Positions 1-6,072 are shown, counted from the stretch's first letter. The stretch is 8,275 nt of DNA from Nitrospirota bacterium (GCA_021790695.1 JAJYGJ010000163.1:1-8275), one strand, 5' to 3'. The notes: generated by a model not told the origin, from the sequence alone. Translations and numbers: made by a program.

Positions 1-1917
1 GATGCATAAAAGCGCGGTGATCTCGCCCTTCGCGTTCCTGAACGGCACGGCATGGGTGGTTATCTTGCGGTTTGTTCCTCGCAGGCCGGTGATCTCAAAC
101 TCGAGTGTCCCCGGTTCGCCGATGAATACCTTGTCCATGAGTTGCCTGAAGGCGGGCCGGTATTCGGGGACGACCAGATTGAAGACCTTCGTGCCTTTGA
201 CCTGCTCCAGTGAGTCCGCCTCTATCATCGCAAGCCCCGCGGGGTTCATCGCAAGCATGTTGCCCTCCCTGTCCAGGAGTTTCACGCACTGCGGCTCGGA
301 CTCTATCATCGCCCTGAACCGGCCTTCGCTTTCCCTGAGCGCGTCTTCCAGGCCCTTGTGTTCCGTTATGTCCAGGATGGTGCCGACCATGCCGGCCCCG
401 CTGCTTGCCCCGCCGCCGGAGTTATGGAAAGCGGCCTTGTAGACGATCACCTCGTGCCGGCTGCCGTCGGCATAGATGAGGGAGCTTTCGGATGTCCGGG
501 CCCCGAGGCTGTCCCCCAGGCCCGCGTCCGCCTCGCTGTGGAGCCCCGCCAGGTTATCCGGAGAGACCTCATGGACGCTTTTGCCGATGATCCCGTCCCT
601 GCCAAGGCCGGCAAGTTCCTCGAAGGCGCGGTTACAGCCCAGGTAAACGCCCTGGGCGTTTTTATAGAAAACGGGGGCCGGGATCGCGTCGATGAGTGTC
701 TGGAGGAACCGGATATGGTCCTGATGGGCGCCTTCCATCTGCCTGCGCTCCGATATCTCCTGCCGGAGATTGCGGTTCAGGGCTTCAAGCTCCTCGGTTC
801 TTGCCGTGACTTTCCGTTCCAGGTCCTCTTTTGCCGCCTCCAGCACGAGTCCGGACTGCCGCAGCTTCCGGTTGAGCTTTATCATGTACACAATGGTTGC
901 GATTATGAAGCCCAGGGCCGCAGACAGCAGCAGGAGCAACAGGCCGTACTGCCGGAGGGCCCCGGCCATGCTTATCTTCCCGTATCCCCTGTACGGGCTC
1001 ATACGGAGCGTTTTCAGGAGGTCGAGGACCGGGCTGTAATCGAGGGGGACCGTCCATCCCGCGATGCCTGCCCTGAGCGCCGCCGGGGAGCCGGCGGGCA
1101 TCTCGAAGAGCGCCAGCGCGACCTGGCGCGACAACGCATCAGGGGTTTGCCTGAGCTTGGCAAACGGCCATTCGGGATAGAGGGGCGTGCTGGCCAGATA
1201 CGGGAAATGTTTATAGCGCCTCCGGTCCAGCACGCGGAAATCCCCCAGCCTTACAACGCCCTTGGCCGACATCCGCTCCAGCACGTCCGTGCGGACCGTG
1301 CCGGCATCCGCCTGCCCGCGCCTCACCGCGTAGACCACCGCGTCTTGCGTGCCCGCGAAGCCCAGTCTGGAAAAATCCCTGTACGGGTTTATGCCCTTTT
1401 TTCCCAGTTCGAGGAGCGCCATCCTCCATCCGCCGAGCGAGGCCCTGTCCACCCCCATGAAGGATTTTCCCCTCAGGTCCCCGAGGTTTTTTATGCCGCT
1501 TCCGGCCCTGCAAAAGATCACGCCCCCGAAGACGGTGATCCCCTTGTTTCCGGGGGTGAGGTTTTTTAATGTGGCTATCCTGCTTATTCCGTAACGGTTC
1601 TCCATCTCGACGTATATGGAGGGATTGGCGATGAGAAAGTCCACGTCGTGCCGCTTCACCGCGGGGCCTATCTGCCTGAAATCGAGCGGCACTATTTCGA
1701 AGCGATAGCGCAGCCTTCCGGAGAGGTAATCGGCGGTCGGCCGCCATTTTTCACGCGCCGAGGCGGCCCCCCTGAAGGCGAGGACCCCTATCCTCACGGT
1801 CCTTGCCCGGGCCGGCGCGGAAAAGGGGGGCAGAAAAGACGCAAAAAGAATGATCGTGCTGACGAGCAGCCGCCACACGTCAGCAAGCGGCCCTTTTTCT
1901 TTCCTCAATTCGGCCAT
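1..1917 (-). CDS. Membrane sensor with TtrS-like periplasmic binding domain and two PAS domains (C-terminus beyond window)
   Basis: The minus-strand frame is open from ATG at 1917 to the window edge, giving 639 residues without a stop. Domain order: hydrophobic signal segment (about 17-38, ending APARA); PhnD/SsuA-type binding domain (about 40-300); membrane helix (about 323-346); coiled coil (about 350-400); PAS 1 (about 402-516, ending in the linker GTILDITEHKGLEDAL); PAS 2 (about 530 to the edge). The binding domain carries GVLAFRG, YGISRIATLKN, DAVVYAVRRGQADAGTVRT, YPEWPFAKL and AGWTVPLDYSPV, which I recall from the tetrathionate sensor TtrS and relatives. I infer that a periplasmic ligand controls a missing cytoplasmic output, most likely a histidine kinase, though a cyclase is possible. 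The ligand is unknown and no tetrathionate reductase genes are in view. TAA at 1926-1924 lies in frame just upstream, so translation cannot start earlier. GTG at codon 14 (1878) is an alternative start that still keeps the signal segment. Confidence 0.88.
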   Translation of the reverse strand, partial: MAELRKEKGPLADVWRLLVSTIILFASFLPPFSAPARARTVRIGVLAFRGAASAREKWRPTADYLSGRLRYRFEIVPLDFRQIGPAVKRHDVDFLIANPSIYVEMENRYGISRIATLKNLTPGNKGITVFGGVIFCRAGSGIKNLGDLRGKSFMGVDRASLGGWRMALLELGKKGINPYRDFSRLGFAGTQDAVVYAVRRGQADAGTVRTDVLERMSAKGVVRLGDFRVLDRRRYKHFPYLASTPLYPEWPFAKLRQTPDALSRQVALALFEMPAGSPAALRAGIAGWTVPLDYSPVLDLLKTLRMSPYRGYGKISMAGALRQYGLLLLLLSAALGFIIATIVYMIKLNRKLRQSGLVLEAAKEDLERKVTARTEELEALNRNLRQEISERRQMEGAHQDHIRFLQTLIDAIPAPVFYKNAQGVYLGCNRAFEELAGLGRDGIIGKSVHEVSPDNLAGLHSEADAGLGDSLGARTSESSLIYADGSRHEVIVYKAAFHNSGGGASSGAGMVGTILDITEHKGLEDALRESEGRFRAMIESEPQCVKLLDREGNMLAMNPAGLAMIEADSLEQVKGTKVFNLVVPEYRPAFRQLMDKVFIGEPGTLEFEITGLRGTNRKITTHAVPFRNAKGEITALLCI

Positions 1918-2011
1918 CCCCCGTTAGCTGCCTTGATGAATCCTTTTTAGCTCCTAATCTATCAGAAACATGCTAATTTTTCCGTAATGCTTATTTCCCT
2001 GAGAATATTAA

Positions 2012-2027
2012 AGCAATTGTCATGCCG
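2012..2027 (-). promoter_or_regulatory. Candidate sigma-54 promoter for the sensor gene
   Basis: Read on the minus strand, the sequence is GGCATGACAATTGC. The sigma-54 consensus is GGCACG-N4-TTGC, so it matches at every fixed position except C to T at the fifth. The -24 GG and -12 GC have exactly the required spacing. Transcription would start near 2001, about 85 bases before the ATG at 1917. An activator (enhancer-binding protein) would be needed, and none is visible in the window. This is a motif match by eye, with no experimental support. Confidence 0.5.
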
Positions 2028-2076
2028 GGATGCAGGGCGGGGGAGGGTCAATAAAATGCCCGGCTTCGAATGAGGT

Positions 2077-2086
2077 TCCGGCCGGA
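2077..2086. repeat. 10-bp perfect palindrome in the divergent promoter region
   Basis: TCCGGCCGGA is its own reverse complement. It lies about 50 bp upstream of both the sigma-54 element facing left and the sigma-70 -35 box facing right. A second dyad, GCCGG-GG-CCGGC, lies at 2104-2115. Either could be an operator for a shared regulator, but GC-rich palindromes of this size also arise by chance. Confidence 0.3.
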
Positions 2087-2139
2087 TTAATAAGGATTTT
2101 CGCGCCGGGGCCGGCATGAATTTGACAGCGCCGGGAAAA

Positions 2140-2168
2140 TTGACAGATTTCACGGCTTTTCATATACT
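2140..2168 (+). promoter_or_regulatory. Near-consensus sigma-70 promoter for the aldolase gene
   Basis: TTGACA (2140-2145, 6/6) and TATACT (2163-2168, 5/6) are separated by the ideal 17 bp. Transcription would begin near 2175, only about 25 bases before the ATG at 2201, so the purine-rich ribosome binding site (2178-2188) would sit at the very 5' end of the mRNA. A second TTGACAG at 2122-2128 lies exactly 18 bp upstream and has no good -10 partner. Confidence 0.65.
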
Positions 2169-2200
2169 CAAGTCAAAAAGGAAGGGGGATTGTCTTTAAT

Positions 2201-3019
2201 ATGGATTTCGGGATAAAAAACAGGCTGTCGAGGATATTCAGCCCCCGGACGGGCCGGACCGTGATGCTCGCTGTGGACCACGGCTATTTTCAGGGTCCGA
2301 CGACCGGGCTCAGGGATTTTAGCAACATAATCCCCCTCATCCCCCAGGCGGACTGCCTTTTTGTCACAAGGGGTATATTGCGAAACATTATCGATCCGCG
2401 GACCGGCGCGGCCATCTGTCTGCGGGTGTCCGGGGGGCCCTCCATCCTGGGCGAGCTTTCGAACGAGGACCTCATCACGTCCATGGAGGAGGCCATTAGG
2501 CTTAACGCATCGGGTGTGGGGATGTCGATATTCGTCGGCGCGAAAAATGAGGACCGGACCATCTCGAACCTGGGCAGGCTCATTAACGAGGCCAACAGGT
2601 ACGGCATGCCCGTTCTGGCTATAACGGCGGTGGGAAAGGATATGGGAAAGGACGCGCGTTATATCGGGCTTGCGTGCAGGATCGCGGCCGAGATAGGGGC
2701 GCATATCGTCAAGACCTATTACTGCCCGGGTTTCGAAAAGGTAGTGGAGGGTTGCCCCGTGCCCATCGTTATCGCCGGGGGCAAGAAGATGCCGGAGATG
2801 GAGGCGCTCCGGATGACTGAGGAGGCGGTAAGGGCGGGGGCCATGGGGGTGGATATGGGAAGAAACATATTCCAGAGCGACAGCCCCATGGGCATGATAA
2901 AGGCGGTGAGGGCCATAGTCCACAAGGGGGCGACGGCCGAAGAGGCGTTCGGGATTTACCGGAAGGGCGTAAAATCGGCGGCGGTTCCCGCGCCGGACGG
3001 CAACATGGAGAAGGTATAG
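2201..3019 (+). CDS. LsrF-like class I aldolase/thiolase (DeoC/FbaB-type TIM barrel)
   Basis: The 272-residue protein closely resembles LsrF, the 3-hydroxy-5-phosphonooxypentane-2,4-dione thiolase that ends AI-2 processing in enterobacteria. Shared motifs are RLSRIF, TVMLAVDHGYFQGPTTGL (20-37), TRGILR (56-61), AVGKDM (143-148), the lysine motif IVKTYY (K171, expected Schiff-base residue), GCPVPIVIAGGKK (184-196) and GVDMGRNIFQSD (216-227, phosphate-binding end of the barrel). It lacks the roughly 30-residue N-terminal extension of E. coli LsrF. The start is fixed by AAGGAAGGGGG at 2178-2188 and the promoter just upstream. No lsr transporter, kinase or isomerase is nearby. Its only metabolic neighbour is a zinc dehydrogenase 224 bp downstream, so the true reaction is more safely stated as aldol or thiol cleavage/formation on a phosphorylated keto compound. 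Archaeal-type aminodideoxyheptulosonate synthase is a more distant alternative. Confidence 0.88.
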   Translation: MDFGIKNRLSRIFSPRTGRTVMLAVDHGYFQGPTTGLRDFSNIIPLIPQADCLFVTRGILRNIIDPRTGAAICLRVSGGPSILGELSNEDLITSMEEAIRLNASGVGMSIFVGAKNEDRTISNLGRLINEANRYGMPVLAITAVGKDMGKDARYIGLACRIAAEIGAHIVKTYYCPGFEKVVEGCPVPIVIAGGKKMPEMEALRMTEEAVRAGAMGVDMGRNIFQSDSPMGMIKAVRAIVHKGATAEEAFGIYRKGVKSAAVPAPDGNMEKV

Positions 3020-3050
3020 GGCGGAGCGCGGCCGGCGGTTCGCTGCTCGC

Positions 3051-3067
3051 TCCCGCCAAAGGCGGGA
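3051..3067. repeat. Hairpin TCCCGCC-AAA-GGCGGGA
   Basis: Perfect 7-bp inverted repeat with a 3-base loop. The right arm can instead pair with TCCCGCC at 3086-3092, giving two mutually exclusive structures. Its core resembles the repeat at 8235-8250 near the right end of the window, so it may be a member of the same interspersed family. Confidence 0.6.
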
Positions 3068-3098
3068 TGGGCCGCGCACTTTAAATCCCGCCGGCGCC

Positions 3099-3116
3099 CG
3101 TGGGCTTTGGCCCACG
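3099..3116. repeat. Hairpin CGTGGGC-TTTG-GCCCACG
   Basis: Perfect 7-bp inverted repeat with a 4-base loop in the gap before the dehydrogenase. No T tract follows in either direction. It could stabilise or punctuate an aldolase-dehydrogenase mRNA, but no function is shown. Confidence 0.6.
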
Positions 3117-3243
3117 CATAAATCCCGGATTTCGCGCCGGCCCACAGGGCGCGTTTCGCTCGCCAACCGCACTCCGACCAGCCCATGCCCATCCGTTTTC
3201 GGTGAGGACAGGTGCGCAGTTTTCCTTTAGGAGAAGTGAGCCG

Positions 3244-4290
3244 ATGAAGGTAGCGGTTTATTACAGCAACACCGATTTAAGGATAGAGGAGCGGCCAGTC
3301 CCCCGCATAGGAGAGGACGAGATACTGGTGAAGATGATGGCCTCCGGCATCTGCGGCACCGACGTCATCGAGTGGTACAGGCGGAAAAAGGCCCCCAGGG
3401 TGCTGGGGCATGAGATGGCCGGAGAGGTGGCCGAAACGGGCGCCGGCGTGAAGGACGTGAAAAGGGGCGACAGGGTCTTTGTCTCCCATCATGTCCCGTG
3501 CCACGAGTGCGATTATTGCCGGAGGTCGGATTACACGGCGTGCGAGGCGCTCCACACGGGCAATTACGAGCCTGGCGGGTTTTCGGAATACATACGCGTT
3601 CCGGCGATGAACGTGAAATGGGGGACTTTTGCCCTGCCGGAGACGGTGGGATATGAGGAGGCGGCCTTGATAGAGCCGCTTGCCTGCGTAATCGCCGGCC
3701 AGGACCGGGTCCGGATAGACAAGGGGGACACCGTGCTTGTCGTTGGCGCGGGCGTTTCCGGCCTCCTTCATGTCCAAATGGCCAGACGAAAAGGCGCAAA
3801 AGTGGTCGCAACGGATATTCACCCTTACCGCCTTGAAAAGGCCCTCGAATTCGGGGCGGACCATGTATTTCACGCGGATGAATATTCCGATGCCGCGCTA
3901 AAAAAGGTAAACAAGGGCAGGCTGGCCTCCCGCGTCATAGTCTGAGCCGGGGCAAGGCAGGCGGTCGATCACGCGGTCCGCTCCGCGGGCAGGAGGGGGG
4001 CCGTTCTCTTTTTCGCGGTGCCCGGCGAGGACATCCGCCTGCCGTCCGCGGGATTCTGGAGGGACGAGATAGCCGTCCAGTTCTCCTATGGCGCGGCCCC
4101 GGATGATCTGCGCCGCGCCCTTGAGGTCATCGGGGAAGGCGGGATAAAGGCGGGGCGGATGATAACGCACAGGATTGCCCTTTCGGACATCCAAAAGGGT
4201 TTCGCCCTGGTTGCCGGGGCCGGGGATTCGATGAAAGTCGTAATCGTTCCCGACCGTCTTTGCCGGCCAGGGGCATCCGGTCCCGTGTAA
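3244..4290 (+). CDS. Zinc-dependent medium-chain dehydrogenase with in-frame TGA at codon 234
   Basis: Start ATG 3244 follows AGGAGAAG (3229-3236) at good spacing. The GroES-like half has catalytic zinc residues C37 and H56-E57, E144 in the IEPLACV motif, and a structural-zinc lobe with C86, C89, C92 and C100. The Rossmann motif VVGAGVSG lies at 166-173. This is the sorbitol/threonine dehydrogenase type, which oxidises an alcohol or polyol with NAD(P). After VIV the frame meets TGA (3943-3945), then continues unshifted as AGARQAVDHAVRSAGRRGAV, FSYGAAPDDL, MITHRIALSDIQKGF and MKVVIVP to TAA at 4288-4290. Read through, it has 348 residues, normal for the family. Relatives as I recall them read VIVCTGA, so TGA replaces a Cys codon. 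Without read-through the product stops at 233 residues and loses half the cofactor domain. Recoding to selenocysteine, a recent nonsense mutation, or a base error at 3945 are all possible. The aldolase upstream suggests a shared pathway of unknown substrate. Confidence 0.85.
3943..3987 (+). other. In-frame TGA with a weak downstream hairpin (SECIS candidate)
   Basis: TGA occupies 3943-3945. Downstream, CGCGG (3972-3976) pairs with CCGCG (3983-3987) around the loop TCCGCT, so the loop begins about 31 bases after TGA, inside the range known for bacterial SECIS elements. The loop lacks the usual early G unless the closing G-C pair opens, which leaves a 4-bp stem and a GTCCGCTC loop. The region is very GC-rich and other foldings exist, including GCGG 3961-3964 with CCGC 3978-3981. 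The evidence is therefore weak. Confidence 0.2.
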
Positions 4291-4300
4291 CTCACTCTCC

Positions 4301-4328
4301 TTGTGTTCGCCGGTATTTACCCTATAAT
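4301..4328 (+). promoter_or_regulatory. Candidate sigma-70 promoter with perfect TATAAT
   Basis: TATAAT at 4323-4328 is preceded at 16 bp by TTGTGT (4301-4306), which shares the TTG of the -35 consensus. Transcription would start near 4335 and read the long leader of the sugar transferase. It lies directly after the dehydrogenase stop, so it would separate the polysaccharide genes from the metabolic pair. Confidence 0.4.
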
Positions 4329-4407
4329 TTTATCAATAAACCCACGCGGTTCCGGACGGACCTCCCCGGGATTTCATTTGAATGGATAGCGAGCGTATTT
4401 CCTCCGC

Positions 4408-4429
4408 CCCGGAAAACGGGTTTTCCGGG
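4408..4429. repeat. 9-bp hairpin CCCGGAAAA-CGGG-TTTTCCGGG
   Basis: Perfect 9-bp inverted repeat with a 4-base loop, the strongest hairpin in the leader. No T run follows, so it is not a classical intrinsic terminator on the plus strand. It could be an RNA structure in the leader or a binding site for a dimeric protein. Confidence 0.65.
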
Positions 4430-4440
4430 CACCCTGGAAT

Positions 4441-4468
4441 CGGCTTGCCGCTGGCGGCTTGCCGCTGG
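4441..4468. repeat. Exact 14-bp tandem duplication
   Basis: The unit CGGCTTGCCGCTGG occurs twice back to back (4441-4454 and 4455-4468) with no mismatch. It lies in non-coding sequence 167 bp before the GTG of the transferase, so a change in copy number would alter leader length without a frame effect. Confidence 0.85.
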
Positions 4469-4516
4469 GAAGATCAACCGGATGCTTCCACCTGTGCCCG
4501 GCTTTAATCGAAGGGT

Positions 4517-4545
4517 TTCGGAAAGCGGGGCCAAAGTGCTAGAAT
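4517..4545 (+). promoter_or_regulatory. Candidate extended -10 promoter near the sugar transferase
   Basis: TGCTAGAAT (4537-4545) is an extended -10 element: TG, one base, then TAGAAT (5/6). A weak -35, TTCGGA (4517-4522), lies 17 bp upstream. Transcription would start near 4552, giving a leader of about 85 bases to GTG 4636. A further TTGACA at 4589-4594, with TCGAAT at 18 bp spacing, is a third possibility. Confidence 0.35.
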
Positions 4546-4635
4546 TGGTATTTATTTCTCTCTGCCGGCGGCCCTGGAAAGGGGGACATTGACATCAGCT
4601 TCGTTAACGGGGTCGAATACCGCACACGGGTAAAA

Positions 4636-6072
4636 GTGAACGCGGGCATGATCTTGGGCAGGGCAAAAGGCCTGGCCGGCTTTTTATTGCTTTTGGCGGC
4701 GGATTTCCTGGCGCTTGTCTCCATATTTTATGTTTCATCATTTGTCAGGGCTGAAATAATCCCCCTGATATATTCCGGGGCCCCCCCTTTTCATACGGAT
4801 ATTCGGGCTTACGAATGGATATTCCCGCTGTGGATCGGCATCCTTTTTTTGCAGGGCGGCTACACCAAGCGGTTCACTTTCTGGGACGAGGTGAAGTTGC
4901 TTTGCGCCGGCGCCGTTTTCATGGCGCTGGCCACGTTCGCCGTTTTGTTCATCGCGAAAAAGGGCCCCAATTTTTCGAGGCTTCTCATATTGACGATGCT
5001 GGCGGCCTCCCTTTTTCTTTTTCCGGCGGCCAGGCTGAGCGCGAAAAAAATCATCTATTCGATGGGGCTTCTAAAAAGACGCCTACTGATAATCGGGGCC
5101 GGCGATGCGGCCGTGACGGCCCTGTCGCTCTTAAGAAGCGAAAAAAACCTCGGTTACGATGTCATCTGTTTTTTGAACGGCCAATCCGGCAATTCGGGGA
5201 CCATAGAAGGGCTCAAGGTTTACGGTTTTCTGGACAGGGCGGACGCCTATATGAAAAAAGGGCGCATAGAGGACGTCCTTATCGCTTATCCCGAAATCGA
5301 CGGGGAAAGGCTTGCAAACCTCGTAAACAGGATCCAGCCCCATGCCGAAAACATCCTTTACCTGCCCGATATCTCCGGCCTTCCGGTGCTCGGCGCGCGG
5401 CTGAGGCATTTTTTCAAGGAGCAGGCGTTCCTGATCGAGATGAAGAACAGTCTTGCCAGGCCGGGGAACTATTTTACAAAAAGGCTGTTCGATTTCCTTG
5501 CCGGATCCATCCTGTTTGTCCTGCTGCTGCTGCCCATCCTCTTTATATCGGCGATCATAAGGATCACCTCGAAGGGGCCCGCGATCCTCGAACAGGTCCG
5601 GCTGGGAAAAAACGGCGTGCCCTTCAGGTGTTACAAGTTCAGGACGATGCTGGAGGACGCGGAGGACCGGTTGAAGGAAATACTTAAGGACCCGGAGGCC
5701 AGGAGGCAATGGGAAACGTACTGGAAACTGGAGGACGACCCGCGCGTAACGGGATTCGGAAGGTTTTTAAGAAAGACATCGCTTGACGAGCTGCCCCAGA
5801 TAATGAACGTGCTCAAGGGGGAGATGAGCCTGGTGGGCCCGAGGCCCTATTTGGAGAGGGAAAGGGAGCACCTGCTCCAGTTCGAGGAGACCATCCTGCG
5901 GGTCCCGCCCGGCATCACCGGGTTATGGCAGACATCGGGCAGAAGCGACAAGCCGTTTCCTGAAAGGCTGGCCCTTGACGCCTGGTACGTGAGGAACTGG
6001 AGCTTATGGCTGGATATAGTGATCCTCCTGAAGACGGTGAGGGCGGTTGCCCTGCGGCACGGCGCAATGTAG
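4636..6072 (+). CDS. Undecaprenyl-phosphate hexose-1-phosphate transferase, WbaP type
   Basis: This inner-membrane enzyme transfers a sugar 1-phosphate from a nucleotide sugar to undecaprenyl phosphate, the priming step of O-antigen or exopolysaccharide assembly. From GTG 4636 it has 478 residues, matching full-length WbaP (476). It has four N-terminal hydrophobic segments (about 13-36, 61-74, 88-107, 115-132), a Rossmann-like domain opening LLIIGAGDAA (150-159), a membrane-inserted helix (about 284-308) and the catalytic domain. Catalytic motifs are RLFDFLAG, KFRTM (334-338), TSLDELPQ with D384-E385, SLVGPRP, PPGITGLWQTSGRSD (424-438) and the WbaP-like end AWYVRNWSLWLDIVILLKT. The sugar cannot be read from sequence (galactose, glucose and others are known). 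The start is uncertain: GTG 4636 and ATG 4648 have weak ribosome sites, while a strong one at 4576-4585 precedes an in-frame ATT at 4588. TAG at 4540 limits any extension. Confidence 0.93.
   Translation: MNAGMILGRAKGLAGFLLLLAADFLALVSIFYVSSFVRAEIIPLIYSGAPPFHTDIRAYEWIFPLWIGILFLQGGYTKRFTFWDEVKLLCAGAVFMALATFAVLFIAKKGPNFSRLLILTMLAASLFLFPAARLSAKKIIYSMGLLKRRLLIIGAGDAAVTALSLLRSEKNLGYDVICFLNGQSGNSGTIEGLKVYGFLDRADAYMKKGRIEDVLIAYPEIDGERLANLVNRIQPHAENILYLPDISGLPVLGARLRHFFKEQAFLIEMKNSLARPGNYFTKRLFDFLAGSILFVLLLLPILFISAIIRITSKGPAILEQVRLGKNGVPFRCYKFRTMLEDAEDRLKEILKDPEARRQWETYWKLEDDPRVTGFGRFLRKTSLDELPQIMNVLKGEMSLVGPRPYLEREREHLLQFEETILRVPPGITGLWQTSGRSDKPFPERLALDAWYVRNWSLWLDIVILLKTVRAVALRHGAM

Larger units (their letters stand above)
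3020..3243. other. 224-bp intergenic region dense in inverted and direct repeats
   Basis: No convincing gene is present. The frame of the downstream dehydrogenase is open back to about 3100, but this extension has no ribosome binding site and an unfamiliar composition. The region holds two clean hairpins (3051-3067 and 3099-3116), a short dyad AAATCC-C-GGATTT at 3120-3132, and a direct repeat TAAATCCCG at 3082-3090 and 3119-3127. None of the hairpins is followed by a T run, so they are not standard terminators. The aldolase and dehydrogenase could still be co-transcribed through it. Confidence 0.6.
4291..4635. other. 345-bp non-coding leader upstream of the sugar transferase
   Basis: No convincing gene is present. 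The stretch contains a TATAAT promoter candidate at its left end, a strong hairpin (4408-4429), a 14-bp tandem duplication (4441-4468), an extended -10 candidate (4537-4545), and a purine-rich Shine-Dalgarno-like run at 4576-4585. If transcription starts near 4335 the leader is about 300 bases. I do not recognise a known riboswitch class in it. Confidence 0.55.

Noticed and set aside
358..1569. 403-codon plus-strand open frame
   Set aside because: It is antisense to the sensor gene, whose translation shows clear binding-domain, membrane and PAS signatures. The plus-strand product has no recognisable family and is a by-product of GC-rich coding sequence.
3051..3116. Intrinsic terminator between aldolase and dehydrogenase
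   Set aside because: Neither hairpin is followed by a T run on either strand.
2168..3172. 334-codon minus-strand open frame
   Set aside because: Antisense shadow of the aldolase gene, rich in Arg, Pro and His, with no family features.
3100..3243. N-terminal extension of the dehydrogenase to ATG 3100
   Set aside because: The extension has no ribosome site and crosses the repeat-rich spacer. ATG 3244 has AGGAGAAG at good spacing and gives the usual MKVAVYY start.
3943..3945. Reassigned genetic code (TGA as Trp or Gly)
   Set aside because: rfbG ends at TGA at the expected length with another in-frame TGA close behind, so TGA is a stop here. Family sequence also suggests Cys rather than Trp or Gly at this site.
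4018..4290. Separate 90-codon gene starting at GTG 4018
   Set aside because: It is the same frame as the dehydrogenase and encodes the family's C-terminal part. Conserved sequence continues upstream of 4018 back to the TGA, so this is one gene.
4408..4468. CRISPR-like or riboswitch structure in the transferase leader
   Set aside because: The two 14-bp repeats are directly adjacent with no spacer, so this is not a CRISPR array. I found no motifs of GEMM, cobalamin or other riboswitch classes that I can recognise by eye.
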